From IMG/VR virus record IMGVR_UViG_3300022204_000016, positions 1-31,277 of that record: a DNA stretch of 31,277 bases, one strand, 5' to 3'. The notes beneath the pieces were generated by a model, which worked only from the letters and a program-made list of their open reading frames with translations, did not search any database and was not told the origin of the DNA. The DNA is from a virus. Made by a program: the position numbers and the translations under genes. Each line of letters starts with the position of its first letter. Positions within the stretch are counted from its first letter, which is position 1. Shown here piece by piece: positions 1-5,562 of the stretch.

Positions 1-6
1 TGTGGG

Positions 7-480
7 TCAACGTATTTCGCCACTGATTAGCCATCCCCAGTTCACCTTCTCAAGACTGCAATAGCGGATATTTGGTGTCAACTTTGAGATGCTGGCTGGC
101 TCCTCTGGAAAGTCTTTAATATCGAGGAAAGCTAGAAGCCTGAATTTTTGGAATAGGAGCGCGTATCCAGCGATGCAGTTCGGGTTGCTTCCAGCCCATG
201 TCTTAAGCGCCGCCAGTTGATGTCGGGATTTATTCCTGTAGAGTCGTGAGGCTGGGATTTTTTCTTGTCTCGTTTGTTTTGCTTCGATGAGTAGAGGCCT
301 ACCGCGATAATGGCCAATAAAATCAGCAGGCACACGCTTACGATGATAGTTTCCATATAGTTTACCGTCCCCTATTTTATAGAGCACTGTGTGTTGATCC
401 ATTTCAGCCAGTCGCTGAATCATGGGTTCAAGCACATTAGCGGCACGTCCTATATTCAGTGCAAACCTCCATTCTAACAA
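7..480 (-). CDS. RecU-like Holliday junction resolvase
   Basis: Probable structure-specific endonuclease that cuts Holliday junctions during phage recombination or replication. The protein (157 aa from the TTG at 480) follows the RecU layout. An N-terminal NIGRAANVLEPMI segment matches the family's N-terminal NRGK-type helix. DFIGHYRG (D53) comes next, then LLIEAKQT (E66, K68), the acidic-x-Lys nuclease core, and a later RHQLAAL segment equivalent to the conserved HQ. It is the last gene seen in a leftward operon after an ERF annealing protein, so a recombination role fits. The start is uncertain. TTG 480 has no ribosome site, while a CTG at 459 has GGAGG six bases upstream and still keeps the conserved N-terminus. 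A parS-like palindrome abuts the TTG. I am confident of the fold family, less so of the precise substrate. Confidence 0.75.
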   Translation of the reverse strand: MLEWRFALNIGRAANVLEPMIQRLAEMDQHTVLYKIGDGKLYGNYHRKRVPADFIGHYRGRPLLIEAKQTRQEKIPASRLYRNKSRHQLAALKTWAGSNPNCIAGYALLFQKFRLLAFLDIKDFPEEPASISKLTPNIRYCSLEKVNWGWLISGEIR

Positions 481-496
481 AGTTTCACGTGAAACA
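481..496. promoter_or_regulatory. parS-like ParB binding site
   Basis: AGTTTCACGTGAAACA matches the widely conserved chromosomal parS consensus TGTTTCACGTGAAACA at 15 of 16 positions. The inner 14 bases are a perfect palindrome. It exactly fills the gap between the stop of the 36-aa membrane peptide (497) and the TTG of the RecU-like gene (480). By simple base-count arithmetic, a 16-mer within one mismatch is expected about 0.0004 times in a window this size. It could recruit host ParB, or act as an operator that happens to share the sequence. The phage ParB-like protein at 4643 has no visible parS-reading helix-turn-helix domain. Confidence 0.6.
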
Positions 497-607
497 TCAC
501 GGGTTGTTTTTGTGGTCTAACAATATCATGACGATACATGCGCAACTAAATAAAGCTAGTACTATGCATGAGCCCAGAAACAAGCCTAACAGAATTGTGC
601 CAATCAT
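497..607 (-). CDS. 36-aa membrane peptide
   Basis: A small leftward gene with ATG at 607 and TGA at 497-499. Its ATG overlaps the stop of the preceding 30-aa gene (ATGA junction), which suggests translational coupling. The peptide begins MIGTILLGLF and is almost entirely hydrophobic for about 29 residues, with three cysteines (C14, C22, C24). It ends in a polar tail, DHKNNP. This is a single membrane-spanning segment with a short hydrophilic C-terminus. I do not recognise a family. Position between a ribbon-helix-helix gene and the resolvase makes it part of the early operon. It could be a host-takeover or exclusion peptide, but nothing in the sequence fixes its function. Exact coupling on both sides and uniform hydrophobicity argue that it is real. 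Confidence 0.55.
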   Translation of the reverse strand: MIGTILLGLFLGSCIVLALFSCACIVMILLDHKNNP

Positions 608-696
608 CTATTACCTCGAATTAAAAGTACGGCTCCTATAACAGTTATCGCAGCCGAGGTGAGTATCAGAGCTGATATGATATCAACAGGCTCCAT
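604..696 (-). CDS. 30-aa membrane peptide
   Basis: A leftward mini-gene with ATG at 696, immediately after the TAA of the ribbon-helix-helix gene, and TGA at 604-606. The peptide starts MEPVDIISAL, runs through a hydrophobic stretch of about 20 residues (roughly 6-26) and ends with the basic tail LIRGNR. This is a classic single-pass pattern with a positively charged, probably cytoplasmic, C-terminus. Zero spacing from the upstream gene and a 4-base overlap with the next one indicate a co-translated string. No family is recognised and function is unknown. Confidence 0.55.
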   Translation of the reverse strand: MEPVDIISALILTSAAITVIGAVLLIRGNR

Positions 697-903
697 TTAA
701 GCTGCCAGTAGCTCTTCGATCATTGTGCGAATCATCTCTGAGCGTGTAAAGCTGTACTGCTCGCATATTAAATCAAAGGCCTTGAGCTCCTGTTTGGGAA
801 CCTTGATAGCTATCAGCTGGTGCTTGGTTTGAGGCTGCTCCTTGATTTTCTTTTTCACTCGTTTAGCTACAAGCCTTGTTTTACGTTCAATGTTGCGTCT
901 CAT
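697..903 (-). CDS. Ribbon-helix-helix (CopG-like) DNA-binding protein
   Basis: A 68-aa basic protein. Residues 1-28 are a strongly Lys/Arg-rich tail (ERKTRLVAKRVKKKIKEQ). They are followed by a short beta-like segment (QLIAIKVP), then helix-turn-helix-like segments ELKAFDLICEQY and SFTRSEMIRTMIEELL. This is the order of a CopG/MetJ ribbon-helix-helix domain, so DNA binding as a dimer is likely. I prefer the ATG at 903: it overlaps the ERF stop codon (ATGA) and has GGGAG just upstream. A longer form from 951 (84 aa) is open but has a badly spaced ribosome site. It may be an autoregulator of the early operon, perhaps acting on the repeats near 2353-2437; that is inference. Confidence 0.65.
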   Translation of the reverse strand: MRRNIERKTRLVAKRVKKKIKEQPQTKHQLIAIKVPKQELKAFDLICEQYSFTRSEMIRTMIEELLAA

Positions 904-1490
904 TTTTCTCCCATGAATTCGAGCCATATGTTTAGCTCTTTTGTCGTCCATTCCCTCGGATGGCTTTTGTTGAATGTCTCTTTGGAATATCCAATCACAT
1001 CGGAGGCCAGAATATTTCTCTTCTTAACTATCGCACGCACCATGTTTTGCTGATTGTCGGTGAGGCCGGCGACAGCTGGTGCGCTGCTTTGTTTTCGTGG
1101 TTGGTACTCATGCCCTGTTGAGCCCGCATCGTCGTCCTCAATGGAATCTAGGTTTAGCAGGCAGCTTATGTTATAGCGGCGCCCATAGGTTATCAAAGAG
1201 CCCACAGCCTGCGCTTTGTTCGGCTCATTGCCTGAGGGCTCCACTGGCCAAACGCTTGTTAGCTGCTCGCCTGAGGCGTGTCTGAGCACTGTTGTGAGGT
1301 TTAGTTGCCCATCGTGGTAGAACAATTGATGAAAGAGTACAAACCCGTTTGATTTTAGCGGTCCTGATATCTTTGTTATAACTTCATGCAAATCCGAATA
1401 CTTATATTTATGCCCTGTTCTGTTTTTCTCAACAGGTGGGATTGTGTGAATCAGATTAAAATATGCTTTATCAAAGTCTGTGCTTCCCAT
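900..1490 (-). CDS. erf: ERF-family single-strand DNA annealing protein
   Basis: Phage recombinase that anneals complementary single strands, used in genome circularisation and repair (family role known from P22 Erf). The 196-aa protein has the family signatures: KYKYSDLHEVI near residues 28-38, a GFVLFHQ strand near 50-55, then QAVGSLITYGRRY at 94-106 followed by the acidic EDDDAG at 118-123. The C-terminal third is more variable, as usual, and ends in a Trp-containing basic/helical segment. The ATG at 1490 has a strong AAGGAG seven bases upstream, placed inside the end of the previous gene (20-base overlap). Together with the downstream RecU-like resolvase it forms a recombination module. 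Confidence 0.88.
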   Translation of the reverse strand: MGSTDFDKAYFNLIHTIPPVEKNRTGHKYKYSDLHEVITKISGPLKSNGFVLFHQLFYHDGQLNLTTVLRHASGEQLTSVWPVEPSGNEPNKAQAVGSLITYGRRYNISCLLNLDSIEDDDAGSTGHEYQPRKQSSAPAVAGLTDNQQNMVRAIVKKRNILASDVIGYSKETFNKSHPREWTTKELNIWLEFMGEK

Positions 1491-1851
1491 TTTCTCGCTC
1501 CTTGTTCAACTGCCTTAAGAGTCTGATTTTACGCTTGAACTCGCTCAATTTTTCCAACATTAGAGCTTTGTTCCTCAGTTTAATCTCTTTATGCGTACTG
1601 CGAGAATCTTTATATGTATTTGCGTACATACGCAAGGTTAACCTCTGCGCACTGAGTATCAATTTGAATTGTTTAGCCCGTTTGACCATGCTCTTCATGG
1701 ATTCGCTGTATGGCCATTCGATCTCCTTGTCTGTAGGGGGAGGCAGGGGGTAGTAGCGCATCATCCACGTCGAAAAATCAGGGCATTCACGCTCGGCCCC
1801 AGGGTATTGTCTAAGCCATTTCTCATACTTAAGTTGATACTCATCGAGCAT
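1471..1851 (-). CDS. Hypothetical helical protein
   Basis: A 126-aa leftward gene overlapping the ERF gene by 20 bases. The N-terminal half is rich in aromatic residues and proline (DFSTWMMRYYPLPPPTD at about 25-41). The C-terminal half is very basic and helical, with repeated Lys/Arg and Leu (EIKLRNKALMLEKL, RKIRLLRQL), probably a coiled coil or nucleic-acid contact. The start ATG at 1851 has only weak ribosome-site resemblance. No family is recognised. Location directly before the annealing protein suggests a DNA-metabolism accessory role, by inference only. Confidence 0.6.
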   Translation of the reverse strand: MLDEYQLKYEKWLRQYPGAERECPDFSTWMMRYYPLPPPTDKEIEWPYSESMKSMVKRAKQFKLILSAQRLTLRMYANTYKDSRSTHKEIKLRNKALMLEKLSEFKRKIRLLRQLNKERENGKHRL

Positions 1852-1911
1852 ACGCCAAGCATATACATGTTTTTTTATTGCGCACCAAGCAAAAAGCTCA
1901 TATGCAGCTTG

Positions 1912-2343
1912 TCAATGGCTTAGGCCCTCGTCCGACTGATTATCATTTTGTTGTTTAGCTTGTTGTGCCAGTTGAATGGCTCGTTCATGTGAAAGTCTAA
2001 AGTAGCGCATCTCCCGAAGCCATTCTTCCCCTCCCGCCTTTCCCGCCTCCAGAAGTAACTTTAGGCGTACCTTAAGGGGGTAGCGTTTGGCTGTATGGGC
2101 CTCCACACGGGCCTGTAATTGGCGTTGGATGGTTCTCTGGCGGCTATCGGCCTGCTCAAGCATATCGGGCTGTGAGGCAGCGTTTAATTCCCTTTGGAGG
2201 GCATCTAGTTGCTCAGCCTGCCAGTTTATGTGCCAAACCAAGGGGGCTATGCGCTCCAGGGTGCCCCGGTCCAGGCCTCGGCGCAGCTCCCCTAGCAGGT
2301 TGTACAGCTGTTTAGATGTTAGTTTCTCCGCTTTCTTGCTCAT
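1912..2343 (-). CDS. Hypothetical alpha-helical early protein
   Basis: First gene of the leftward early operon, 143 aa. Nearly all of it is predicted helix with many Gln, Arg, Leu and Ala. LTSKQLYNLLGELRRGLDRG is near the N-terminus, a long Gln/Arg-rich helix (RQRTIQRQLQARVEAH) lies in the middle, and there is a Gln/Asn-rich tail. No catalytic motif or family is recognised. The ATG at 2343 has GAGG five bases upstream. The gene lies directly downstream of the 22-bp repeats and candidate promoter at 2350-2440, so it is likely the first protein made from this operon. Confidence 0.65.
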   Translation of the reverse strand: MSKKAEKLTSKQLYNLLGELRRGLDRGTLERIAPLVWHINWQAEQLDALQRELNAASQPDMLEQADSRQRTIQRQLQARVEAHTAKRYPLKVRLKLLLEAGKAGGEEWLREMRYFRLSHERAIQLAQQAKQQNDNQSDEGLSH

Positions 2344-2352
2344 ATAACCTCA

Positions 2353-2396
2353 CTTGAATATGGCGCACCTCTATCTTGATTATGGCGCTCCTATCT
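2353..2396. repeat. 22-bp tandem repeat, operator-like
   Basis: Two head-to-tail 22-base units, CTTGAATATGGCGCACCTCTAT (2353-2374) and CTTGATTATGGCGCTCCTATCT (2375-2396), match at 18 of 22 positions. A shorter copy of the core lies in the opposite orientation at 2428-2437 (GCCATATTCAA-like, with flanking GATAG). The units sit directly upstream of the first early gene. They overlap a candidate leftward -10 (CATAAT), as expected for repressor or activator binding sites. Confidence 0.6.
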
Positions 2397-2410
2397 CAAC
2401 AGAATCAATT
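2379..2410 (-). promoter_or_regulatory. Candidate early leftward promoter
   Basis: On the minus strand TTGATT (4/6 to TTGACA) is followed after 18 bases by CATAAT (5/6 to TATAAT). The -10 lies inside the second 22-bp repeat. Transcription would start just before the 143-aa gene at 2343. The assignment rests on sequence resemblance only; a TTGCAC a few bases further upstream is an alternative -35. Confidence 0.4.
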
Positions 2411-2435
2411 GTTGTGCAACGACGATAGCCATATT

Positions 2436-2475
2436 CAAAAATAATGGGCCACCCAGTTGATAGTTGAGTGGCCCA
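2436..2475 (-). terminator. Leftward intrinsic terminator
   Basis: A perfect 8-bp stem, TGGGCCAC (2445-2452) with GTGGCCCA (2468-2475), is followed on the minus strand by TTATTTTTG. This is the layout of a Rho-independent terminator for leftward transcripts. It would insulate the early operon from the leftward genes at 2818-3926. Confidence 0.6.
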
Positions 2476-2817
2476 ATCCTAAACCCAAACCAACTATTTA
2501 GAGATGCAATTCTTTTTAGTTGGTCCGGGCGAAGGCTTAGTGTTGAGCCGCTAGTGGGCCTAAAATTAGCTAGCATAATGATTACAACACACTGCAGACT
2601 TCGAGGACTCAGGGTCAGAAGGACTACAGGACAGCATGATCTCTACAGTAGACGTACACGCCATAGGGGGCCTCTGGAAATCTACCCATCCTCGTTAGCG
2701 GGGTTGAGACGAGCGGACTAAGGCTCCGTACCATAGGGCTAACCTGCTGTGCTAAAAATGGGACCGCCATAGGGCGAAGCCCTTCCTGCGCCATCTCGGA
2801 TCTAGGGTCAGCTCGCA
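2476..2817. other. Stretch without a convincing gene
   Basis: About 340 bases between the leftward terminator and the stop of the 93-aa gene. I see no convincing protein or tRNA. The octamer CCATAGGG occurs three times (2661-2668, 2731-2738, 2767-2774). A short GC hairpin (AGGGCTTCGCCCT on the minus strand) lies next to the third. A possible 65-aa leftward frame (2624-2821, GTG start coupled to the upstream stop) is open, but its composition is unconvincing. A small RNA or leftover untranslated sequence is equally possible. Confidence 0.4.
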
Positions 2818-3099
2818 TCACAACTTTAAGTAGCAGCCTTCCAAATAACGAGATTGCCCTTCGCTGAGTAGCTGATTCTTGATGAAAACTTTTTCTAAAC
2901 AGCTCATTACAAAGTTACGCTCTTTGGTACTTAGGACCAGCGGAGACTGCATGATTTCCTCTAACATGCAATCGTCTGACGGCAAGGGTTTCAACTTCAG
3001 TCGGGTGCGGAAAAAATTCATAGCTTCCCTATGAGTTTTCATAGATTTTACTGTTTCACGCATGGACGTTTTGGTTGGACTTATGCTATGAAGATTCAT
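2818..3099 (-). CDS. Hypothetical protein
   Basis: A 93-aa leftward gene. I place the start at the ATG at 3099 because it has AAGGAAG seven bases upstream; a 118-aa reading from 3174 lacks such a site. The N-terminus is polar and basic (SPTKTSMRETVKSMKTHREAM). The C-terminal half is helical, with alternating charged and hydrophobic residues (LSTKERNFVMSCLEKVF, LLSEGQSRYLEGCYLKL). The last segment has the look of small phage proteins that end in a short helix pair, but I do not recognise a family. Function unknown. Confidence 0.55.
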   Translation of the reverse strand: MNLHSISPTKTSMRETVKSMKTHREAMNFFRTRLKLKPLPSDDCMLEEIMQSPLVLSTKERNFVMSCLEKVFIKNQLLSEGQSRYLEGCYLKL

Positions 3100-3212
3100 A
3101 TCAAGTCTTCCTTTCCCTGTAGAGGAAGCATCATTGCTTAGCCTCGCTTTGTTGCAAAAACAGGGCTTAAGCAAAGAGATGGGCTCGATACCTAAATAAA
3201 ATTACACTTCGT

Positions 3213-3509
3213 CTAGTTTCCATTCCTATTTCTATTCTCTAATGAGTGTTTGATCATTTCAATAAATCTATTCAAATCATCTTCACGAACTATATTAAGA
3301 ATGGTTATAACCTTCATAGCCCATTCTCTGTCCTTCTGTTTCTGCTCCTCTGTTAAGTCCTCATATGGCATCCAACAAGCAGACCATCTTGTACGTGTAT
3401 CGTCATCTACTTTATCGGCAATAGCCTTTGACCAATGCATCCATTGTTCATGCTCCAACCTAGCCAGGTATTCTAAGATTTCCAATTCTGAGTTGAACAT
3501 TAGACCCAT
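3213..3509 (-). CDS. RyR-domain-like small protein
   Basis: A 98-aa protein with the segment LARLEHEQWMHWSKAI near residues 16-31. An aromatic/acidic stretch, WMPYEDLTEEQKQKDREWA, follows near 46-64. The pattern EHE.WM ... PYE.L ... K..DR resembles the RyR domain found in ryanodine receptors and in many small phage proteins of unknown role. The remainder is helical and charged, ending in a polar RNRNGN tail. It follows the 136-aa gene with a 6-base gap, so the two are probably co-transcribed. Ligand and role in the phage are unknown. Confidence 0.6.
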   Translation of the reverse strand: MGLMFNSELEILEYLARLEHEQWMHWSKAIADKVDDDTRTRWSACWMPYEDLTEEQKQKDREWAMKVITILNIVREDDLNRFIEMIKHSLENRNRNGN

Positions 3510-3515
3510 GGATAT

Positions 3516-3926
3516 TTAATTCTTTTTAGGCAGAAACCCACCAGCATCAAGCTCATCTTCAATATATTGCTTCATAGCCTTCTTAAAGAGCGGCAACAAG
3601 CTCGGATCAGCCATTTCGAGCAACGTCTCGTACTCGTTAAATGTCAATTCTCCGTCGCCTTGAATCCGCTTGGACAACCTCTTCAAGTCCACCTCGAACT
3701 CGCGACCGAACGGCCCGCGCAGCGTTCTAGCAATCATTCCGGCCTCATCGTCAACAGGAGCATCGCCCCACTGCAACAAGTATTTATTGAATAAAACCGA
3801 TGGACTCATGCTTGCCAATATAACCGATTTATGGTCAAATTGAAGTACGGGAATCTTTCCAACAGATTCCTCCCGAAAGTTCTTTTGTAAGAAACTGCAC
3901 CTAAAGGCGGGCCCCTTGTAACTCAA
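3516..3926 (-). CDS. Hypothetical protein
   Basis: A 136-aa frame from TTG 3926; an internal ATG (residue 40, MSPSVLFNKYLLQW) could be the true start. A GGAAGGA lies about 12 bases before the TTG, which is long spacing. The protein is acidic at its C-terminus (YIEDELDAGGF) with helical segments around LTFNEYETLLEMADPSLLPLF. No domain is recognised. It is the first gene left of the divergent switch region, so it is probably expressed from a leftward promoter there. Confidence 0.5.
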   Translation of the reverse strand: MSYKGPAFRCSFLQKNFREESVGKIPVLQFDHKSVILASMSPSVLFNKYLLQWGDAPVDDEAGMIARTLRGPFGREFEVDLKRLSKRIQGDGELTFNEYETLLEMADPSLLPLFKKAMKQYIEDELDAGGFLPKKN

Positions 3927-4084
3927 GGGATTCGTCTGTCCTTCCGATAAAACCTACGAATGCTAGTCCCATTCAACGTGAGATCCTTCTAGGGGGGCTA
4001 AGTCCAGTTGGGTAGCGCGCCATTGAGCCCCGGCGCGGCACATCCAGGCTGCCCAGCTGGCACTTTTATTGATATCCTGGATGC
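3927..4084. promoter_or_regulatory. Divergent, palindrome-rich switch region
   Basis: This is where gene direction changes from leftward to rightward. It contains an inverted repeat ATCCAGG (4042-4048) / CCTGGAT (4076-4082) enclosing the 8-bp palindrome CCAGCTGG (4053-4060). A GC stem CGCGCC (4016-4021) / GGCGCG (4032-4037) is also present. I found no promoter pair with good spacing, so promoter locations are unassigned. The palindromes are candidate operators. Confidence 0.4.
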
Positions 4085-4300
4085 GTGAGCAAGATATACT
4101 ACCGCAGACCGCAAGCTCATCCAATGCCCGTATATCGCATCTATTTCGACATGCACTACATCTCACGTGAGCTAACCCCACAGGTTTTTGTTGTCCCAGA
4201 ATTAAACATGTACTGTATAGATGGCCATGAGTTCTTCTACGACGAAGATATCGTTATGCGACCCGACATCCTGGAGCAATGTTGTGACCACGACGAGTAG
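4085..4300 (+). CDS. Hypothetical small acidic protein
   Basis: First rightward gene. The frame opens with GTG at 4085 (71 aa); an ATG at residue 14 (MPVYRIYFDMHY) may be the real start, giving 58 aa. It is rich in tyrosine, aspartate and glutamate, with a C-terminal CCDHDE. No domain is recognised. Its end overlaps the start of the next gene, whose ribosome site GGAG lies inside it, which supports both being translated. Confidence 0.4.
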   Translation: MSKIYYRRPQAHPMPVYRIYFDMHYISRELTPQVFVVPELNMYCIDGHEFFYDEDIVMRPDILEQCCDHDE

Positions 4301-4607
4301 AAAACCACTCCACCGCTTTCTCACCTTTGCACAAAAACTCGAAACTCAACACATACTCATCACAAACTCCAACAACCAACGCATGCTTGAAAACGAAGGC
4401 ATCTGCCAAGCCTGCCGTGAGCTCGATATCCCCATCATTATCGACAAAGGACACGGCATCGGTATCATTCAAGCCATATACGGACACGAGCTGCCAGACA
4501 TCGACGAAGTCGGATTCTACCTAGTCTCAGCCCTAGAGCTTGAACAAACACCTAAATCCATCTTTGAATTCCGCAAACGCACCAAACGCGCTAAAAAAGG
4601 CAACTAA
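4284..4607 (+). CDS. Hypothetical protein
   Basis: A 107-aa protein from the GTG at 4284, chosen because GGAG lies seven bases upstream. A longer in-frame reading from 4221 would overlap the previous gene more deeply. The centre reads CQACRELDIPIIIDKGHGIG, a helix followed by a hydrophobic strand and a Gly/His-rich loop. The C-terminus is very basic (FRKRTKRAKKGN). The alternation of helix and strand suggests a small alpha/beta fold. No family is recognised, so no function is assigned. Confidence 0.55.
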   Translation: MTTTSRKPLHRFLTFAQKLETQHILITNSNNQRMLENEGICQACRELDIPIIIDKGHGIGIIQAIYGHELPDIDEVGFYLVSALELEQTPKSIFEFRKRTKRAKKGN

Positions 4608-4642
4608 TTTACAAACTTATAGCTATCGCTTAGACTGGGTAT
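4608..4642 (+). promoter_or_regulatory. Candidate promoter before ParB-like gene
   Basis: TTTACA (4608-4613) is separated by 17 bases from TAGACT (4631-4636). The next gene's ATG is at 4643, about where transcription would begin, and it lacks a clear ribosome site. If used, this promoter would make a nearly leaderless message. Sequence resemblance only. Confidence 0.35.
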
Positions 4643-5158
4643 ATGCCCAATCAACAGATAGTTGTAGTTCAGCAGCCAATCGGGGATCTAAAACCCCACC
4701 CAAAAAACCCAAACATACACCCACCTGAACAAATCGAGCGCCTCGCTAAGCTCATAAAATACCAAGGATTCCGAACACCTATAGTCGTATCCAAAGGCTC
4801 AGGCTTTGTCATATCAGGACACGGCAGGCTAGCCGCAGCCAAGCTGCTCGGCATGACCCACGTGCCTGTCTCAGTACAAGAATTCGACTCATACGATCAA
4901 GAATACGCACATCTGGTCGGTGATAACGCTATAGCCGAATGGGCTGACCTGAACTTCGCTGAAATCAACGCTGAGATTCAAAACCTCGGCCCAGATTTTG
5001 ACATCGATTGCCTCGGCATAGAGGACTTTGAAATCGAGCCCGCTGATAAGGTCCAAGAAGAAGTCGTTGAGGCTACTATCAAAAAACCAAACCTGACTAA
5101 GTGTCCGCATTGTCAAAATATATTTGATTCAAACTCACATCCTGCCGACACGAACTAA
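4643..5158 (+). CDS. ParB/Srx-fold domain protein
   Basis: A 171-aa protein with an N-terminal ParB-like domain. IGDLKPHPKNPNIHPPEQI (about 13-31) is the usual first motif. GFRTPIVVSKGSGFVISGHGRLAAAKLLG (42-70) includes GHGRLAAAK, the counterpart of the ParB nucleotide-binding GxRR box. The middle is acidic. The C-terminus has CPHC (154-157) and H166, a partial zinc-finger-like motif. The helix-turn-helix part of true partition ParB proteins is absent. Such proteins are common next to phage terminase genes; their role is unsettled (nuclease or NTP-binding activity, or DNA-modification association). It sits directly upstream of the small terminase. Confidence 0.75.
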   Translation: MPNQQIVVVQQPIGDLKPHPKNPNIHPPEQIERLAKLIKYQGFRTPIVVSKGSGFVISGHGRLAAAKLLGMTHVPVSVQEFDSYDQEYAHLVGDNAIAEWADLNFAEINAEIQNLGPDFDIDCLGIEDFEIEPADKVQEEVVEATIKKPNLTKCPHCQNIFDSNSHPADTN

Positions 5159-5193
5159 ACCAACATACTAACCTAGATAAGGGAGGCCAAGGT

Positions 5194-5562
5194 ATGGCAC
5201 AAATGGGAAGACCAAGAATTGACATCCGCTGGGAAGAAGTAGACAAACTCTGCGCTCTGCACTGCACAGGCGATGAAATAGCAGCGTTCTTTGACTGCAC
5301 ATACGACACTTTGCAGAACCATTGCCTCGAAGAAAAAGGCATGAGATTTTCAGACTACTTCAAACAAAAGAGTGGCGCTGGGAAAATCTCCCTCAGAAGA
5401 CGCCAATACGAGATGGCTAAACACTCCTGCGCTATGGCTATCTGGCTCGGCAAACAATGGCTCGGACAAACTGAGAAAATGATATCAGTGAACGCGGACT
5501 CCGCTGTACTTCTTAAATACAACTTGGATGAGCTCGCCAACCTCGATACCGACACTAAGTAA
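5194..5562 (+). CDS. Terminase small subunit
   Basis: Likely DNA-recognition subunit of the packaging motor. The 122-aa protein starts with a helix-turn-helix region, DIRWEEVDKLCALHCTGDEI ... FFDCTYDTLQNHC (about 9-44). It is followed by the arrangement typical of phage small terminases of this kind: a basic helix RRRQYEMAK, then AIWLGKQWLGQTE (about 83-95). A clear GGGAGG lies ahead of the ATG at 5194. Its 3' end overlaps the large terminase gene by 35 bases, the expected partner. Confidence 0.8.
   Translation: MAQMGRPRIDIRWEEVDKLCALHCTGDEIAAFFDCTYDTLQNHCLEEKGMRFSDYFKQKSGAGKISLRRRQYEMAKHSCAMAIWLGKQWLGQTEKMISVNADSAVLLKYNLDELANLDTDTK

Noticed and set aside
459-641. Rightward 60-aa frame
   Set aside because: Runs antisense across the two coupled membrane peptides and the resolvase start; no ribosome site and no protein pattern.
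2624-2821. Leftward 65-aa frame from GTG 2821
   Set aside because: It is coupled to the previous stop, but the protein has Pro/Ser/Val-rich, patternless composition. Kept only as a possibility in the gap description.
3980-4060. tRNA gene suggested by AGTTGGGTAG (D-arm-like)
   Set aside because: No T-loop consensus, no matching acceptor stem and no anticodon arm could be formed.
4162-4171. Second parS-like site (CTCACGTGAG)
   Set aside because: Only the central 8-10 bases fit; outside them it diverges from parS (about 10 of 16 positions), and it lies in a probable coding frame.
3963-4181. Leftward 72-aa frame
   Set aside because: Composition rich in Cys/Trp/Arg without pattern; it overlaps the start of the rightward gene at 4085 and the palindromic switch region.
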